Shown: in pieces, positions 41,947 through 50,619 of the stretch | Layout: every line of letters starts with the position of its first letter | How positions within the stretch are numbered: position 1 is the stretch's first letter | Assembly (NCBI RefSeq): GCF_014472415.1 | Contig: NZ_JACSZV010000035.1 | Span: 1 to 64,000, forward strand | DNA from: Pseudomonas sp. N40(2020) | GTDB taxonomy: Bacteria; Pseudomonadota; Gammaproteobacteria; Pseudomonadales; Pseudomonadaceae | DNA: 64,000 nt | Direction of reading: 5' to 3' | Program-made: the position numbers and the translations under genes | The notes under the pieces: model-generated | What the model was told of the DNA's origin: nothing | Databases searched by the model: none | What the model saw: only the letters and a program-made list of their open reading frames with translations

Positions 41947-42768
41947 TCAGTAGAACATCGACCGCGATTCTTCCAGATCTTCGCACAGCGCCTTGTTTTC
42001 CGGATCGATCCCAAGCTTTCTGAACGCGGGCACACTGAGCGGATCAATGCGCCCAAATGGATGATCGGTGCCCTTGTGGCAATACAGACTCGCTACCTGC
42101 ACCAGATCGACGTAATCGATCTCTTTCGAGTCGCGTTTGAAGTCCTGATAGCGCCCCGGCAACTCCACCAACCGCTCCGGAAACTCCCAGACCCGCAACA
42201 GTTTGTCGCCCAGCAGCGGATGAATATGGTCGATCACATGGTTGAGGCTGACCGGATCGGACAGTAGTTCGTAGTGGTCTTCGGCGTAGGTCAGAATCGG
42301 CAGCACGCCGATCTGATGCACCAGCCCGCCCAATGCCGCCTGGTCAGGTTTGAGCTGTGTGTAGCGGCGGCACAACGCATAACTGACCCCGGCGATTTCC
42401 AGGCTCTTGCGCCAGACTTCGCGCATTTTCTGTTCTACCACTTCGGAACGCGCGTGGAAAATCTGTTCCATCACCAGGCCGATCGCCAGATTGCTGCTGT
42501 AATTGATGCCCAGGCGGGTGATGGCGGTGTGCAGGTCAGTGACTTCCTGGGCTGCACGCAGCAGGGGGCTGTTGACCACTTTGATCAGGCGCGCCGAAAG
42601 CGCCGTGTCGCGGCCGATCACTTTGCTCAGGTCGCTGACGCTGATTTCCGGATCTTCAGCGGCCTTGCGAATTTGCAGGGCCACTTCCGGCAACGTGGGC
42701 AGAACCAGGTCATCGTTATCGATGGCCTCAACCAAATCCTGTTGGACCTTATCCGCCAGTTCGCTCAT
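41947..42768 (-). CDS. HDOD-domain protein
   Basis: A 273-residue protein whose residues about 20-215 form a HDOD domain (LPTLPEVALQIRKAAEDPEI then SVSDLSKVIGRDTALSARLI). HDOD proteins are catalytically silent relatives of HD phosphohydrolases and act in signalling. There is no attached GGDEF or EAL domain. It is upstream of tctE's 3' end and downstream of ygfZ by 35 bases, same strand. Confidence 0.82.
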   Translation of the reverse strand: MSELADKVQQDLVEAIDNDDLVLPTLPEVALQIRKAAEDPEISVSDLSKVIGRDTALSARLIKVVNSPLLRAAQEVTDLHTAITRLGINYSSNLAIGLVMEQIFHARSEVVEQKMREVWRKSLEIAGVSYALCRRYTQLKPDQAALGGLVHQIGVLPILTYAEDHYELLSDPVSLNHVIDHIHPLLGDKLLRVWEFPERLVELPGRYQDFKRDSKEIDYVDLVQVASLYCHKGTDHPFGRIDPLSVPAFRKLGIDPENKALCEDLEESRSMFY

Positions 42769-42803
42769 TTAGACTCTCTAGGGTGTTGCAACAAAGGCTG
42801 CGA

Positions 42804-43745
42804 TCAGCGCTGGATTTCGCGGTCGCGATCCAGTTCGTAGGGCAAATCGAGCAAATGCAGTGCAGGCCCTTCAAGGGTACCCAGATGCAGATCGCCCGCT
42901 TCAGCAGCTTCGGCCTGCAACACCGCCAGCAGTTCAATATTTTGTCCGGCGTTGGCGGCCAGTACGACTTCGCCGATGGAACTGTTGTGGCTCGGCGCGA
43001 ACAACGGGGTGCCCGGCTCCGGTAATTGCGTGGCATCCAGGCCCAAGCGATACAGACGGCGCTTGAGTTTGCCCAGATACTGCATGCGCGCGACGATTTC
43101 CTGGCCGGTGTAGCAGCCTTTCTTGAAGCTCACGCCGCCAACGGCCTGCAGATTGAGCATCTGCGGGATGAACAGCTCGCGGGTGCTTGGCATGACCTGG
43201 CCGATACCGGCGCGGATCTGGCCCAGCAGCCATTGATTCAGTTCAGCTTCAGGCAGGACGGCGGACAGCTTGGCTTTGATGGTTTCGGCTTGATCGGCCG
43301 GCACCCAGAGTTCGGCGCGATCCGGCGAGACGCGAATCGCGATCAGACCTTCGTTGCGTACAACACTGTCGGTTGCGGCCGGCAGATCCAGGCCGAGGCA
43401 GCTCGGTGCTGCATCGCCCGACCTCAGACCAAAGCGCACCCAGGCGGCGCTTTCGTCGGTGAGTTTGGATTTGGAGAACACTGCGTACTTTTTCAGATCC
43501 GTCAGTTGTGGTTCGAGCAGTTCGCTGGCCATCGCCAGCAGCACACCGTCACCTTCCAGCAGAATGCGGAAACTCGACTGCATCCGGCCTTTCTGCGTGC
43601 AGCGCGCGCCAAGGCTGGCAGCGGTGTCGCTCAGGTAATTGATATTGCAGGTCAACTGGCCTTGCAGGAATTTTCCGGCATCCGCGCCGCGAACCGCGAG
43701 AACGCCTTCATGAGACAGGGTGCAGAAAAAAGCAGAATCGGCCAT
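42804..43745 (-). CDS. ygfZ: YgfZ folate-binding iron-sulfur cluster repair protein
   Basis: A 313-residue GcvT-like protein that binds folate and helps assemble or repair Fe-S enzymes such as MiaB. The diagnostic motif KGCYTGQEIVARMQYLGKLK with its essential Cys is present near residue 210. It diverges from sdhE, as in many proteobacteria. Cytoplasmic. Confidence 0.92.
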   Translation of the reverse strand: MADSAFFCTLSHEGVLAVRGADAGKFLQGQLTCNINYLSDTAASLGARCTQKGRMQSSFRILLEGDGVLLAMASELLEPQLTDLKKYAVFSKSKLTDESAAWVRFGLRSGDAAPSCLGLDLPAATDSVVRNEGLIAIRVSPDRAELWVPADQAETIKAKLSAVLPEAELNQWLLGQIRAGIGQVMPSTRELFIPQMLNLQAVGGVSFKKGCYTGQEIVARMQYLGKLKRRLYRLGLDATQLPEPGTPLFAPSHNSSIGEVVLAANAGQNIELLAVLQAEAAEAGDLHLGTLEGPALHLLDLPYELDRDREIQR

Positions 43746-43895
43746 GGGTCATCGCAGGGTAAATAGACTGGGGCACATCATAAGGGTGCGCTGTTGAAAT
43801 GGGTAGTTGATAAAGGATCGGTGGTGCCCGACCAAAGCCGACTGTGCGACCCGCCTCGGGGCTGTATACTTGCCGCCAAATTTGAGGAGGGCTCC

Positions 43896-44150
43896 ATGGT
43901 CGAACAAGTTGAACTCAATCGCCTCTTTTGGCACAGCCGTCGCGGCATGCTTGAACTTGACGTGCTGCTGGTGCCGTTCGTGAAAGAGGTTTACGCAGGC
44001 CTGAATAAGGTGGATCGCGATTTGTACGTGCGCCTGCTGGAGTGCGAGGATCAGGACATGTTCGGCTGGTTCATGGAGCGCAGCGAGTCCGAAGATCCGG
44101 AGCTGCAGCGCATGGTTCGCATGATCCTGGATCGTGTCCAGCCCAAGTAA
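43896..44150 (+). CDS. sdhE: SdhE flavinylation factor
   Basis: An 84-residue protein that attaches FAD to succinate dehydrogenase SdhA. The conserved RGMLELD motif is at residues about 16-22 ([16 protein letters not shown]), and the length fits the family (about 88). GAGGAGG precedes the ATG at 43896. It is followed by ygfX with a 17-base overlap. Confidence 0.93.
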   Translation: MVEQVELNRLFWHSRRGMLELDVLLVPFVKEVYAGLNKVDRDLYVRLLECEDQDMFGWFMERSESEDPELQRMVRMILDRVQPK

Positions 44151-44586
44151 TACGTTCGAATGCCGCTGGCATGCCTCACGGCAGTTGCTGGCGGCGTATC
44201 TGTTGGCCCAGACGTTCGCGCTGGGCTCTCTGTTTCTGCTTTCAATTCCACTCTGGGCCAGTCTGACAGGGGCTTTCGCTTGCCTGCTTCACGGTTTTTA
44301 CGTGATCCCACGGCAAATTCTATTGAGTCATCCCAAAGCATTTTGTGGCTTGCGTCGAGATGCCGATGGTTGGCAGTTGTGGAGTCGGGCGGATGGCTGG
44401 CAGGCGGTGCAACTACGACCGGACAGCCTGGCGCTGCCATTGATCGTGGTGCTGCGCTTTCGTTTGCGCGGGGAATGGCGGGTCAGATCGATCTGCGTGC
44501 CACGCGACGCGCAGGCGGCGGATTTGCACCGACGCCTGCGTGTGCGGCTCAAGTTCAGCCGGCGTAGGTGGGCGGCACCAGAATAG
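44134..44586 (+). CDS. ygfX: YgfX inner-membrane protein
   Basis: A 150-residue protein with two close hydrophobic segments ([20 protein letters not shown], then [13 protein letters not shown]) and a basic C-terminus, matching YgfX/CptA, the gene partner of sdhE. It starts at GTG 44134 inside sdhE. YgfX was described as a toxin in E. coli but other work assigns it an SdhE-linked role; I take neither as settled. Its 3' end overlaps that of nadB by 32 bases. Confidence 0.8.
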   Translation: MSSPSNTFECRWHASRQLLAAYLLAQTFALGSLFLLSIPLWASLTGAFACLLHGFYVIPRQILLSHPKAFCGLRRDADGWQLWSRADGWQAVQLRPDSLALPLIVVLRFRLRGEWRVRSICVPRDAQAADLHRRLRVRLKFSRRRWAAPE

Positions 44587-46171
44587 TGTCGAGCGCCTCG
44601 GGTAGCAGGTCCGGATAGTCGAGGGTGTAATGCAGGCCGCGACTTTCCTTGCGCTCCATGGCTGAGCAAATCATTAGCTCGGCGACCTGGGCGAGATTGC
44701 GCAGCTCGATCAGGTCGCGACTGACTTTATAGTTGCTGTAGAACTCGTCGATCTCGTCCAGCAACAGGCGCACGCGGTGCTGGGCCCGTTGCAGGCGCTT
44801 GTTGGTGCGCACGATGCCGACGTAGTCCCACATGAACCGGCGCAGTTCATCCCAGTTGTGCGCAATGATCACGTCTTCGTCGGAGTCGGTCACCTGGCTG
44901 GCGTCCCAGACGGGCAGGGCGTTCGGCGCTGTCACATCATCAAGTTGCGCCAGAATGTCCGCCGCCGCCGAGCGGGCGTAGACGAAACATTCCAGCAACG
45001 AGTTGCTGGCCATGCGGTTGGCGCCGTGCAGGCCGGTGAAGCTGGTTTCGCCGATGGCGTACAAGCCTGGCACATCGGTGCGGCCGTTTTGGTCGACCAT
45101 CACGCCACCACAGGTGTAATGCGCCGCCGGTACAACCGGAATCGGTTGTTTGGTGATATCGATGCCGAAGCCGAGGCAGCGCTCATAAACAGTCGGGAAG
45201 TGACTTTTAATGAAGGCCTTGGGTTTGTGGCTGATGTCGAGATAGACGCAATCGACGCCCAAACGCTTCATTTCATGGTCGATGGCTCGGGCAACGATGT
45301 CGCGTGGTGCCAGTTCGGCGCGCTTGTCGAAGCGATACATGAAGCGTTCGCCATTCGGCAGCTTCAAATGCGCGCCTTCGCCACGCAGGGCTTCGGTGAT
45401 GAGGAAGCTTTTGGCCTGTGGATGATAGAGGCAGGTGGGATGGAACTGGTTGAACTCCAGATTCGCCACCCGGCAGCCCGAGCGCCAGGCCATGGCGATG
45501 CCATCACCACAGGCGCCGTCGGGGTTACTGGTATAGAGGTAGACCTTGGCCGCGCCACCCGAGGCCAGAATCACGAAGCGTGCGCCGTAGGTATCGACTT
45601 CACCGGTGGCGCGGTTCAGCACGTAGGCGCCAAGGCAGCGCTCGCCGTCCAGGCCGAGACGTCGCTCGGTAATCAGATCGACGGCTACTCGCTGTTCCAG
45701 CAATTCGATGTTTGAACGCTCTTTCGCTTGGGCCAGCAGGGTTTTGAAGATCGCGGCGCCGGTAGCATCGGCGGCATGGATGATTCGGCGATGACTGTGG
45801 CCGCCTTCGCGGGTCAGGTGAAATTCGAAACCGCCGTCTTCAGTGCCGGATTGCTCATCACGGGTGAACGGAACGCCTTGGTCGATAAGCCACTGGATGG
45901 CTTCACGGCTGTGCTCGACGGTGAAGCGAACGGCGTCTTCATGGCACAGACCGCCGCCGGCGTTCAGGGTGTCATCGACGTGGGATTCGACAGTATCGGT
46001 GTCGTCCAGCACGGCAGCGACGCCGCCCTGAGCCCAGAACGTCGAACCATTGGCGAGATCGCCCTTACTCAAAACGGCAATGCGCAAGTGACCTGGCAGG
46101 GTCAGCGCGAGACTCAAACCGGCAGCACCGCTGCCAATGACCAGAACATCGTGTTGGAACTGTTGGCTCAT
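44555..46171 (-). CDS. nadB: L-aspartate oxidase
   Basis: A 538-residue flavoprotein that oxidises L-aspartate to iminoaspartate, the first step of NAD synthesis. FAD-binding residues are in [16 protein letters not shown] at the N-terminus. The conserved [15 protein letters not shown] and [18 protein letters not shown] regions follow, with a helical C-terminal domain. The ATG at 46171 is used since a longer reading would include promoter sequence. Divergent from algU, as elsewhere in Pseudomonas. Confidence 0.95.
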   Translation of the reverse strand: MSQQFQHDVLVIGSGAAGLSLALTLPGHLRIAVLSKGDLANGSTFWAQGGVAAVLDDTDTVESHVDDTLNAGGGLCHEDAVRFTVEHSREAIQWLIDQGVPFTRDEQSGTEDGGFEFHLTREGGHSHRRIIHAADATGAAIFKTLLAQAKERSNIELLEQRVAVDLITERRLGLDGERCLGAYVLNRATGEVDTYGARFVILASGGAAKVYLYTSNPDGACGDGIAMAWRSGCRVANLEFNQFHPTCLYHPQAKSFLITEALRGEGAHLKLPNGERFMYRFDKRAELAPRDIVARAIDHEMKRLGVDCVYLDISHKPKAFIKSHFPTVYERCLGFGIDITKQPIPVVPAAHYTCGGVMVDQNGRTDVPGLYAIGETSFTGLHGANRMASNSLLECFVYARSAAADILAQLDDVTAPNALPVWDASQVTDSDEDVIIAHNWDELRRFMWDYVGIVRTNKRLQRAQHRVRLLLDEIDEFYSNYKVSRDLIELRNLAQVAELMICSAMERKESRGLHYTLDYPDLLPEALDTILVPPTYAG

Positions 46172-46448
46172 TTCAGGATTCCGCTCAAAGCGACCCGGGT
46201 CGGGGTTGGCGCAAGACAGCTGGATCGGCGAGTCAAGACAGCCACACAGCCCACTAGTATATAGAGGGGTGGGGCGGCACAATAGCCGGGCCTATATGGC
46301 ATTGTGAAACTACCGGGATGGGGAAACCGGGCGCTTCGTCGGAAGAATTTTCCGCAGGTTTTGGGAAAAGGCGACTGTATCGGCGCTGAAACAGGTTTTT
46401 TCCTCCCAGTGTTGCCCAATGTCGGGTGGGGCCGGCTATAAATAATTG

Positions 46449-46477
46449 GAACTTTTGCCAGAGGCCCAAGATCAATA
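46449..46477 (+). promoter_or_regulatory. Candidate AlgU-type promoter (distal)
   Basis: GAACTT at 46449, a 17-base spacer, then TCAATA. It resembles the sigma-22/AlgU consensus (GAACTT-N16-17-TCtga) but has a poorer -10. It may correspond to the more distant of two autoregulated algU promoters known in P. aeruginosa. Confidence 0.4.
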
Positions 46478-46642
46478 GTCGGTGCCAGAAACAAGGGACA
46501 GTGTCGGCTTCAGTGCGGAACCTGCGATTGGGTTCCTGCCGGCGAAACCGATGACAAGATTATTCGCGCAGCCGGTTTATCCCGCGCTGCGTTTTTCGTG
46601 CGTGCCAAATCAGAGCCCGCAGGAAACTTGCTTGGAGGGGGA

Positions 46643-46670
46643 GAACTTTTGCGAAAAGCCCGAGTCTATG
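46643..46670 (+). promoter_or_regulatory. AlgU-dependent algU promoter (proximal)
   Basis: GAACTT at 46643, a 16-base spacer and TCTATG at 46665, about 60 bases before the algU start. This fits the AlgU consensus and its position, so the operon is probably autoregulated. Confidence 0.65.
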
Positions 46671-46728
46671 TTTGCAAGTCTGGTCGTTTAGTTGTGCAAG
46701 TCTCCTCCGGGCTTATCGAGGAGTGTTC

Positions 46729-47310
46729 ATGCTAACCCAGGAAGAGGATCAGCAGCTGGTCGAGCGCGTTCAGCGTGGCGACAAGCGAGCTTTCGATCTG
46801 CTGGTGCTGAAATATCAGCACAAAATTCTCGGGTTGATCGTGCGTTTTGTGCACGACACCCATGAAGCCCAGGACGTAGCTCAGGAAGCCTTTATCAAGG
46901 CGTATCGAGCACTTGGAAATTTTCGCGGTGACAGTGCGTTTTATACGTGGCTGTACCGTATTGCCATTAACACGGCAAAGAATTATCTGGTTTCACGCGG
47001 CCGTCGGCCGCCGGATAGTGATGTAAGTTCCGAAGATGCAGAGTTCTACGATGGCGATCACGGCCTCAAGGATCTCGAGTCACCAGAACGGGCATTGCTG
47101 CGGGATGAGATCGAAGGCACCGTCCATCGAACCATTCAGCAACTGCCAGAGGATTTGCGTACGGCTTTAACTTTACGTGAATTCGATGGTCTGAGTTACG
47201 AGGACATTGCGAGCGTCATGCAATGTCCGGTGGGTACCGTGCGCTCCCGGATTTTCCGCGCTCGGGAGGCCATCGATAAAGCCCTGCAACCGTTGTTGCA
47301 GGAAAACTGA
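46729..47310 (+). CDS. algU: RNA polymerase sigma-E factor AlgU
   Basis: A 193-residue ECF sigma factor controlling envelope stress and alginate genes. Region 2 (VRFVHDTHEAQDVAQEAFIK, AFYTWLYRIAINTAKNYL) and region 4 (LTLREFDGLSYEDIASVMQC, VGTVRSRIFRAREA) are complete. GAGGAG precedes the ATG at 46729. It is followed by mucA after 30 bases; an AlgU-type promoter lies upstream. Confidence 0.97.
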   Translation: MLTQEEDQQLVERVQRGDKRAFDLLVLKYQHKILGLIVRFVHDTHEAQDVAQEAFIKAYRALGNFRGDSAFYTWLYRIAINTAKNYLVSRGRRPPDSDVSSEDAEFYDGDHGLKDLESPERALLRDEIEGTVHRTIQQLPEDLRTALTLREFDGLSYEDIASVMQCPVGTVRSRIFRAREAIDKALQPLLQEN

Positions 47311-47340
47311 GACAGCGGCGACAGCCAAGAGAGGAACGCC

Positions 47341-47928
47341 ATGAGTCGTGAAGCCCTGCAGGAATCGCTGTCCGCAGTGATGGATAACGAAGCGGACGAA
47401 CTGGAATTGCGTCGAGTAATCAATGCACTGGACGACGTAGAAACCCGTGAGACCTGGGCTCGTTACCAGATCGCTCGGGCAGCCATGCACAAGGATTTGC
47501 TGCTGCCACGTCTGGATATCGCTGCGGCAGTGTCTGCTGCGCTGGAAGACGAAACGGCTCCGGCCAAAGTATCCCGTAGCCCATGGCGAAACCTTGGCCG
47601 TCTGGCTGTTGCAGCCTCGGTTACGGTTGCCGTTCTGGCCGGTGTGCGCCTTTACAACCAGGACGAGATCGCTGGCGTTGAACTGGCACAGCAATCCAAT
47701 CAGCCAACCCTGGCCACTCCACAGGTCAAAGGTCCGGCTGTTCTGGCAGGCTATAGTGAAAGTTCGGAAGCCACTGGCCCTATGGCCAACGGCGTACTGC
47801 AAGGTCAACCAGGCTGGCATGATCAGCGCCTGCCAGGCTATCTGCGTCAGCACGCTCAACAGGCTGCGCTGAAAGGTACTGAAAGCGCGCTGCCGTATGC
47901 ACGTGCAGCAAGCCTGGAAAACCGTTAA
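47341..47928 (+). CDS. mucA: Anti-sigma factor MucA
   Basis: A 195-residue inner-membrane protein that holds AlgU. The cytosolic RseA_N-type domain is at residues 1-80 (ALQESLSAVMDNEADELELR), one membrane helix near 84-106 (LAVAASVTVAVLAGVRLYN), and a periplasmic tail follows. The gene is full length with no frameshift, so the strain should be non-mucoid in this respect. The tail ends LPYARAASLENR; it lacks the exact P. aeruginosa end. Confidence 0.93.
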   Translation: MSREALQESLSAVMDNEADELELRRVINALDDVETRETWARYQIARAAMHKDLLLPRLDIAAAVSAALEDETAPAKVSRSPWRNLGRLAVAASVTVAVLAGVRLYNQDEIAGVELAQQSNQPTLATPQVKGPAVLAGYSESSEATGPMANGVLQGQPGWHDQRLPGYLRQHAQQAALKGTESALPYARAASLENR

Positions 47929-47936
47929 GGAGGATC

Positions 47937-48902
47937 ATGCGCGCCATACCTCTACTTTCGCTTCTGCTGAGTGGCTGGTTCATTGTTCCAGCCCACGCTG
48001 ATGAGGCCCAGGACTGGTTGACCCGTCTGGGCCAGGCCGAGCAGCAGCAAAGCTTCCACGGTACTTTCGTTTACGAGCGTAATGGTAGTTTTTCTACCCA
48101 CAACATCTGGCATCGCGTCCAGAATGGCCAGGTCCGCGAGCGTTTACTCCAACTCGACGGTTCGGCACAGGAAGTCGTGCGCATTGATGGACATACTCAA
48201 TGCGTAAGCGGCACCCTGATTGCCGGGTTGGGAGATTCTCCCAACTCTGCCGCTCGTCCTCTCGATCCGCAAAAGCTGAAAAACTGGTATGACCTTGCTG
48301 TCATCGGCAAGTCGCGCGTAGCTGGAAGAGACGCAGTGATCGTATCGCTGACGCCTCGGGACCAGCATCGTTACGGTTTTGAGTTGCATCTGGACAAGAA
48401 GACCGGTCTGCCTCTGAAGTCGCTGCTGTTGAACGACAAAGGGCAGTTGCTCGAGCGATTCCAGTTCACCAGTCTTGATACTGATGATGTTCCGACGGAC
48501 AAAGACTTATTGGCTGACGCCGACTGCAAGCCGATTACTATCGATAGTGACAAGGCTTCTGCGGTGAAGACAGCTCAGGCTTGGCACTCTGACTGGCTAC
48601 CGCCAGGTTTCGAGCTGACCAGCAGCACCTCGCACAAAGATCCGGAAACCAAAATTCAGGTCAGCAGCCTGCTTTATGACGACGGCCTGGCGCGGTTCTC
48701 GGTGTTTCTCGAGCCGCTTAACGGTGCCACTGTCACCGATACGCGCACTCAGCTCGGCCCAACCGTTGCCGTCTCCCGTCGCCTGACCACACCGCAAGGT
48801 GAAATGATGGTCACGGTGGTCGGTGAGATCCCGATTGGTACCGCCGAACGAATTGCTCTATCAATGCGCAATACCGATGGCGCTGCGACCAGCAAGCAGT
48901 GA
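47937..48902 (+). CDS. mucB: Sigma-factor regulatory protein MucB
   Basis: A 321-residue periplasmic protein with a signal peptide (LLSLLLSGWFIVPAHADEAQ). The two-domain RseB/MucB fold begins FHGTFVYERNGSFSTHNIWH. MucB binds the periplasmic part of MucA and protects it from AlgW cleavage. It starts 8 bases after mucA and is co-transcribed with it. A hairpin follows. Confidence 0.93.
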   Translation: MRAIPLLSLLLSGWFIVPAHADEAQDWLTRLGQAEQQQSFHGTFVYERNGSFSTHNIWHRVQNGQVRERLLQLDGSAQEVVRIDGHTQCVSGTLIAGLGDSPNSAARPLDPQKLKNWYDLAVIGKSRVAGRDAVIVSLTPRDQHRYGFELHLDKKTGLPLKSLLLNDKGQLLERFQFTSLDTDDVPTDKDLLADADCKPITIDSDKASAVKTAQAWHSDWLPPGFELTSSTSHKDPETKIQVSSLLYDDGLARFSVFLEPLNGATVTDTRTQLGPTVAVSRRLTTPQGEMMVTVVGEIPIGTAERIALSMRNTDGAATSKQ

Positions 48903-48991
48903 GCTGATTTCAGTCATACCCACTTCGTCGTCGAGACGTAGAAATGTTTGCTGAGCATTTTCATTTGCAAATCACCTGAAAATTTTTTATA

Positions 48992-49020
48992 GGTCAGAGC
49001 CTAACGGCTCTGGCCTTGTT
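48992..49020 (+). terminator. Hairpin between mucB and mucD
   Basis: GGTCAGAGCC, a TAAC loop and GGCTCTGGCC (one G-U pair) followed by TTGTTTGTTGTT. It could end or attenuate the algU-mucAB transcript before mucD. The T-run is interrupted, so it may be partial. Confidence 0.6.
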
Positions 49021-49109
49021 TGTTGTTCCTGGAATAAAAGTACCGGCCTGTAGTGTCCGGTGGTCCTTGTTCCATATCGCTTAAACCTGCTCGTCGTAAC
49101 GGGAGCTGT

Positions 49110-50540
49110 ATGTCGATACCTAGCTTGAAATCTTATCTCTCCATCTTCGCTACTGTGCTGCTGCTCGGCCAGGCGGTTCCTGCTGCGCAAGCGGCTGATC
49201 TGCCTGACTTCACCCAACTGGTCGAACAAGCTTCGCCTGCCGTGGTGAACATCAGTACCACGCAGAAACTGCCTGATCGCAAAGTGAACCAGCAGATGCC
49301 TGATCTGGAAGGCCTGCCGCCAATGCTGCGCGAGTTTTTCGAGCGCGGCATGCCGCCTCAACAGCGTTCGCCGGGGGGGGGGCGCCAGCGTGAAGCGCAA
49401 TCGCTGGGTTCGGGCTTCATCATCTCTCCCGATGGCTACATTCTGACCAACAACCACGTGATTGCCGATGCTGACGAAATCCTCGTTCGCCTGGCTGATC
49501 GCAGCGAAATGAAAGCCAAGCTGGTAGGCACCGACCCGCGTTCCGACGTGGCCCTGCTGAAAATCGAGGGCAAGGACTTGCCGGTGCTCAAGCTCGGCAA
49601 ATCCCAGGATCTGAAGGCCGGCCAATGGGTCGTGGCAATCGGTTCGCCTTTCGGCTTTGACCACACCGTGACCCAAGGCATCGTCAGCGCCGTTGGCCGT
49701 AGCCTGCCCAACGAAAACTATGTGCCGTTCATCCAGACCGACGTGCCGATCAACCCGGGCAACTCCGGTGGTCCGCTGTTCAACCTGAATGGGGAGGTGG
49801 TCGGGATCAACTCGCAGATCTACACCCGTTCCGGCGGCTTCATGGGCGTGTCGTTCGCTATTCCTATCGATGTGGCGATGGATGTTTCCAACCAACTGAA
49901 GAGTGGCGGCAAAGTCAGCCGTGGCTGGCTGGGCGTGGTTATTCAGGAAGTGAACAAGGATCTGGCCGAGTCGTTCGGTCTTGAGAAGCCGGCCGGTGCG
50001 CTGGTTGCGCAGATCCAGGACGACGGTCCGGCAGCCAAGGGCGGCCTGCAAGTCGGCGACGTGATCCTGAGCATGAACGGCCAGCCGATCGTTATGTCTG
50101 CTGATCTGCCACATCTGGTCGGCGCACTGAAGGCCGGTGCGAAAGCCAATCTGGAAGTGATTCGTGAAGGCAAACGCAAAAACGTCGAGTTAACTGTTGG
50201 CGCGATTCCGGACGAAGACAAAGAGCTGGGTGCGTTGCCGAAGTCCGGTGCTGAAACCAACAGCAACCGTCTCGGTGTTTCGGTGCGCGAGCTGACCGCC
50301 GAGCAGAAGAAAACCTACGACCTCAAAGGTGGCGTGGTCATCAAGGAAGTGCAGGACGGTCCTGCGGCCCTGATCGGTCTGCAGCCGGGTGATGTCATCA
50401 CCCACCTGAACAACCAGGCCATCGGTTCCGCCAAGGAGTTCGCCGAGATCGCCAAGGCACTGCCGAAGAACCGTTCGGTGTCGATGCGGGTTCTGCGTCA
50501 AGGTCGTGCGAGCTTCATCACCTTCAAACTGGCCGAATAA
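49110..50540 (+). CDS. mucD: Periplasmic serine protease MucD
   Basis: A 476-residue HtrA/DegP-type protease with a signal peptide (FATVLLLGQAVPAAQAADLP). The triad is His116 (TNNHVI), Asp146 (DPRSDVALLK) and Ser219 (NPGNSGGPLFN), followed by two PDZ domains (GWLGVVIQEV, LGVSVRELTA). It removes misfolded envelope proteins and lowers AlgU activity. A run of ten G bases at 49373-49382 encodes part of the loop before the protease core. The start is the ATG at 49110 with GGGAG upstream. Confidence 0.95.
   Translation: MSIPSLKSYLSIFATVLLLGQAVPAAQAADLPDFTQLVEQASPAVVNISTTQKLPDRKVNQQMPDLEGLPPMLREFFERGMPPQQRSPGGGRQREAQSLGSGFIISPDGYILTNNHVIADADEILVRLADRSEMKAKLVGTDPRSDVALLKIEGKDLPVLKLGKSQDLKAGQWVVAIGSPFGFDHTVTQGIVSAVGRSLPNENYVPFIQTDVPINPGNSGGPLFNLNGEVVGINSQIYTRSGGFMGVSFAIPIDVAMDVSNQLKSGGKVSRGWLGVVIQEVNKDLAESFGLEKPAGALVAQIQDDGPAAKGGLQVGDVILSMNGQPIVMSADLPHLVGALKAGAKANLEVIREGKRKNVELTVGAIPDEDKELGALPKSGAETNSNRLGVSVRELTAEQKKTYDLKGGVVIKEVQDGPAALIGLQPGDVITHLNNQAIGSAKEFAEIAKALPKNRSVSMRVLRQGRASFITFKLAE
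49373..49382 (+). repeat. G10 homopolymer in mucD
   Basis: Ten consecutive G bases inside the coding sequence (codons 88-91, encoding PGGGR). A slip by one base would truncate MucD before its catalytic residues. Confidence 0.9.
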
Positions 50541-50557
50541 AAGCTAGTGATAAAAAG

Positions 50558-50585
50558 AAGCCGCCTCGGAAGAGGCGGCTTTTTT
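50558..50585 (+). terminator. Intrinsic terminator of mucD
   Basis: AAGCCGCCTC, GGAA loop, GAGGCGGCTT followed by T5, 17 bases after the mucD stop. Confidence 0.92.
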
Positions 50586-50619
50586 ATGCCTGGAGTTTTT
50601 ATGTCGCGAACAAAGATGC

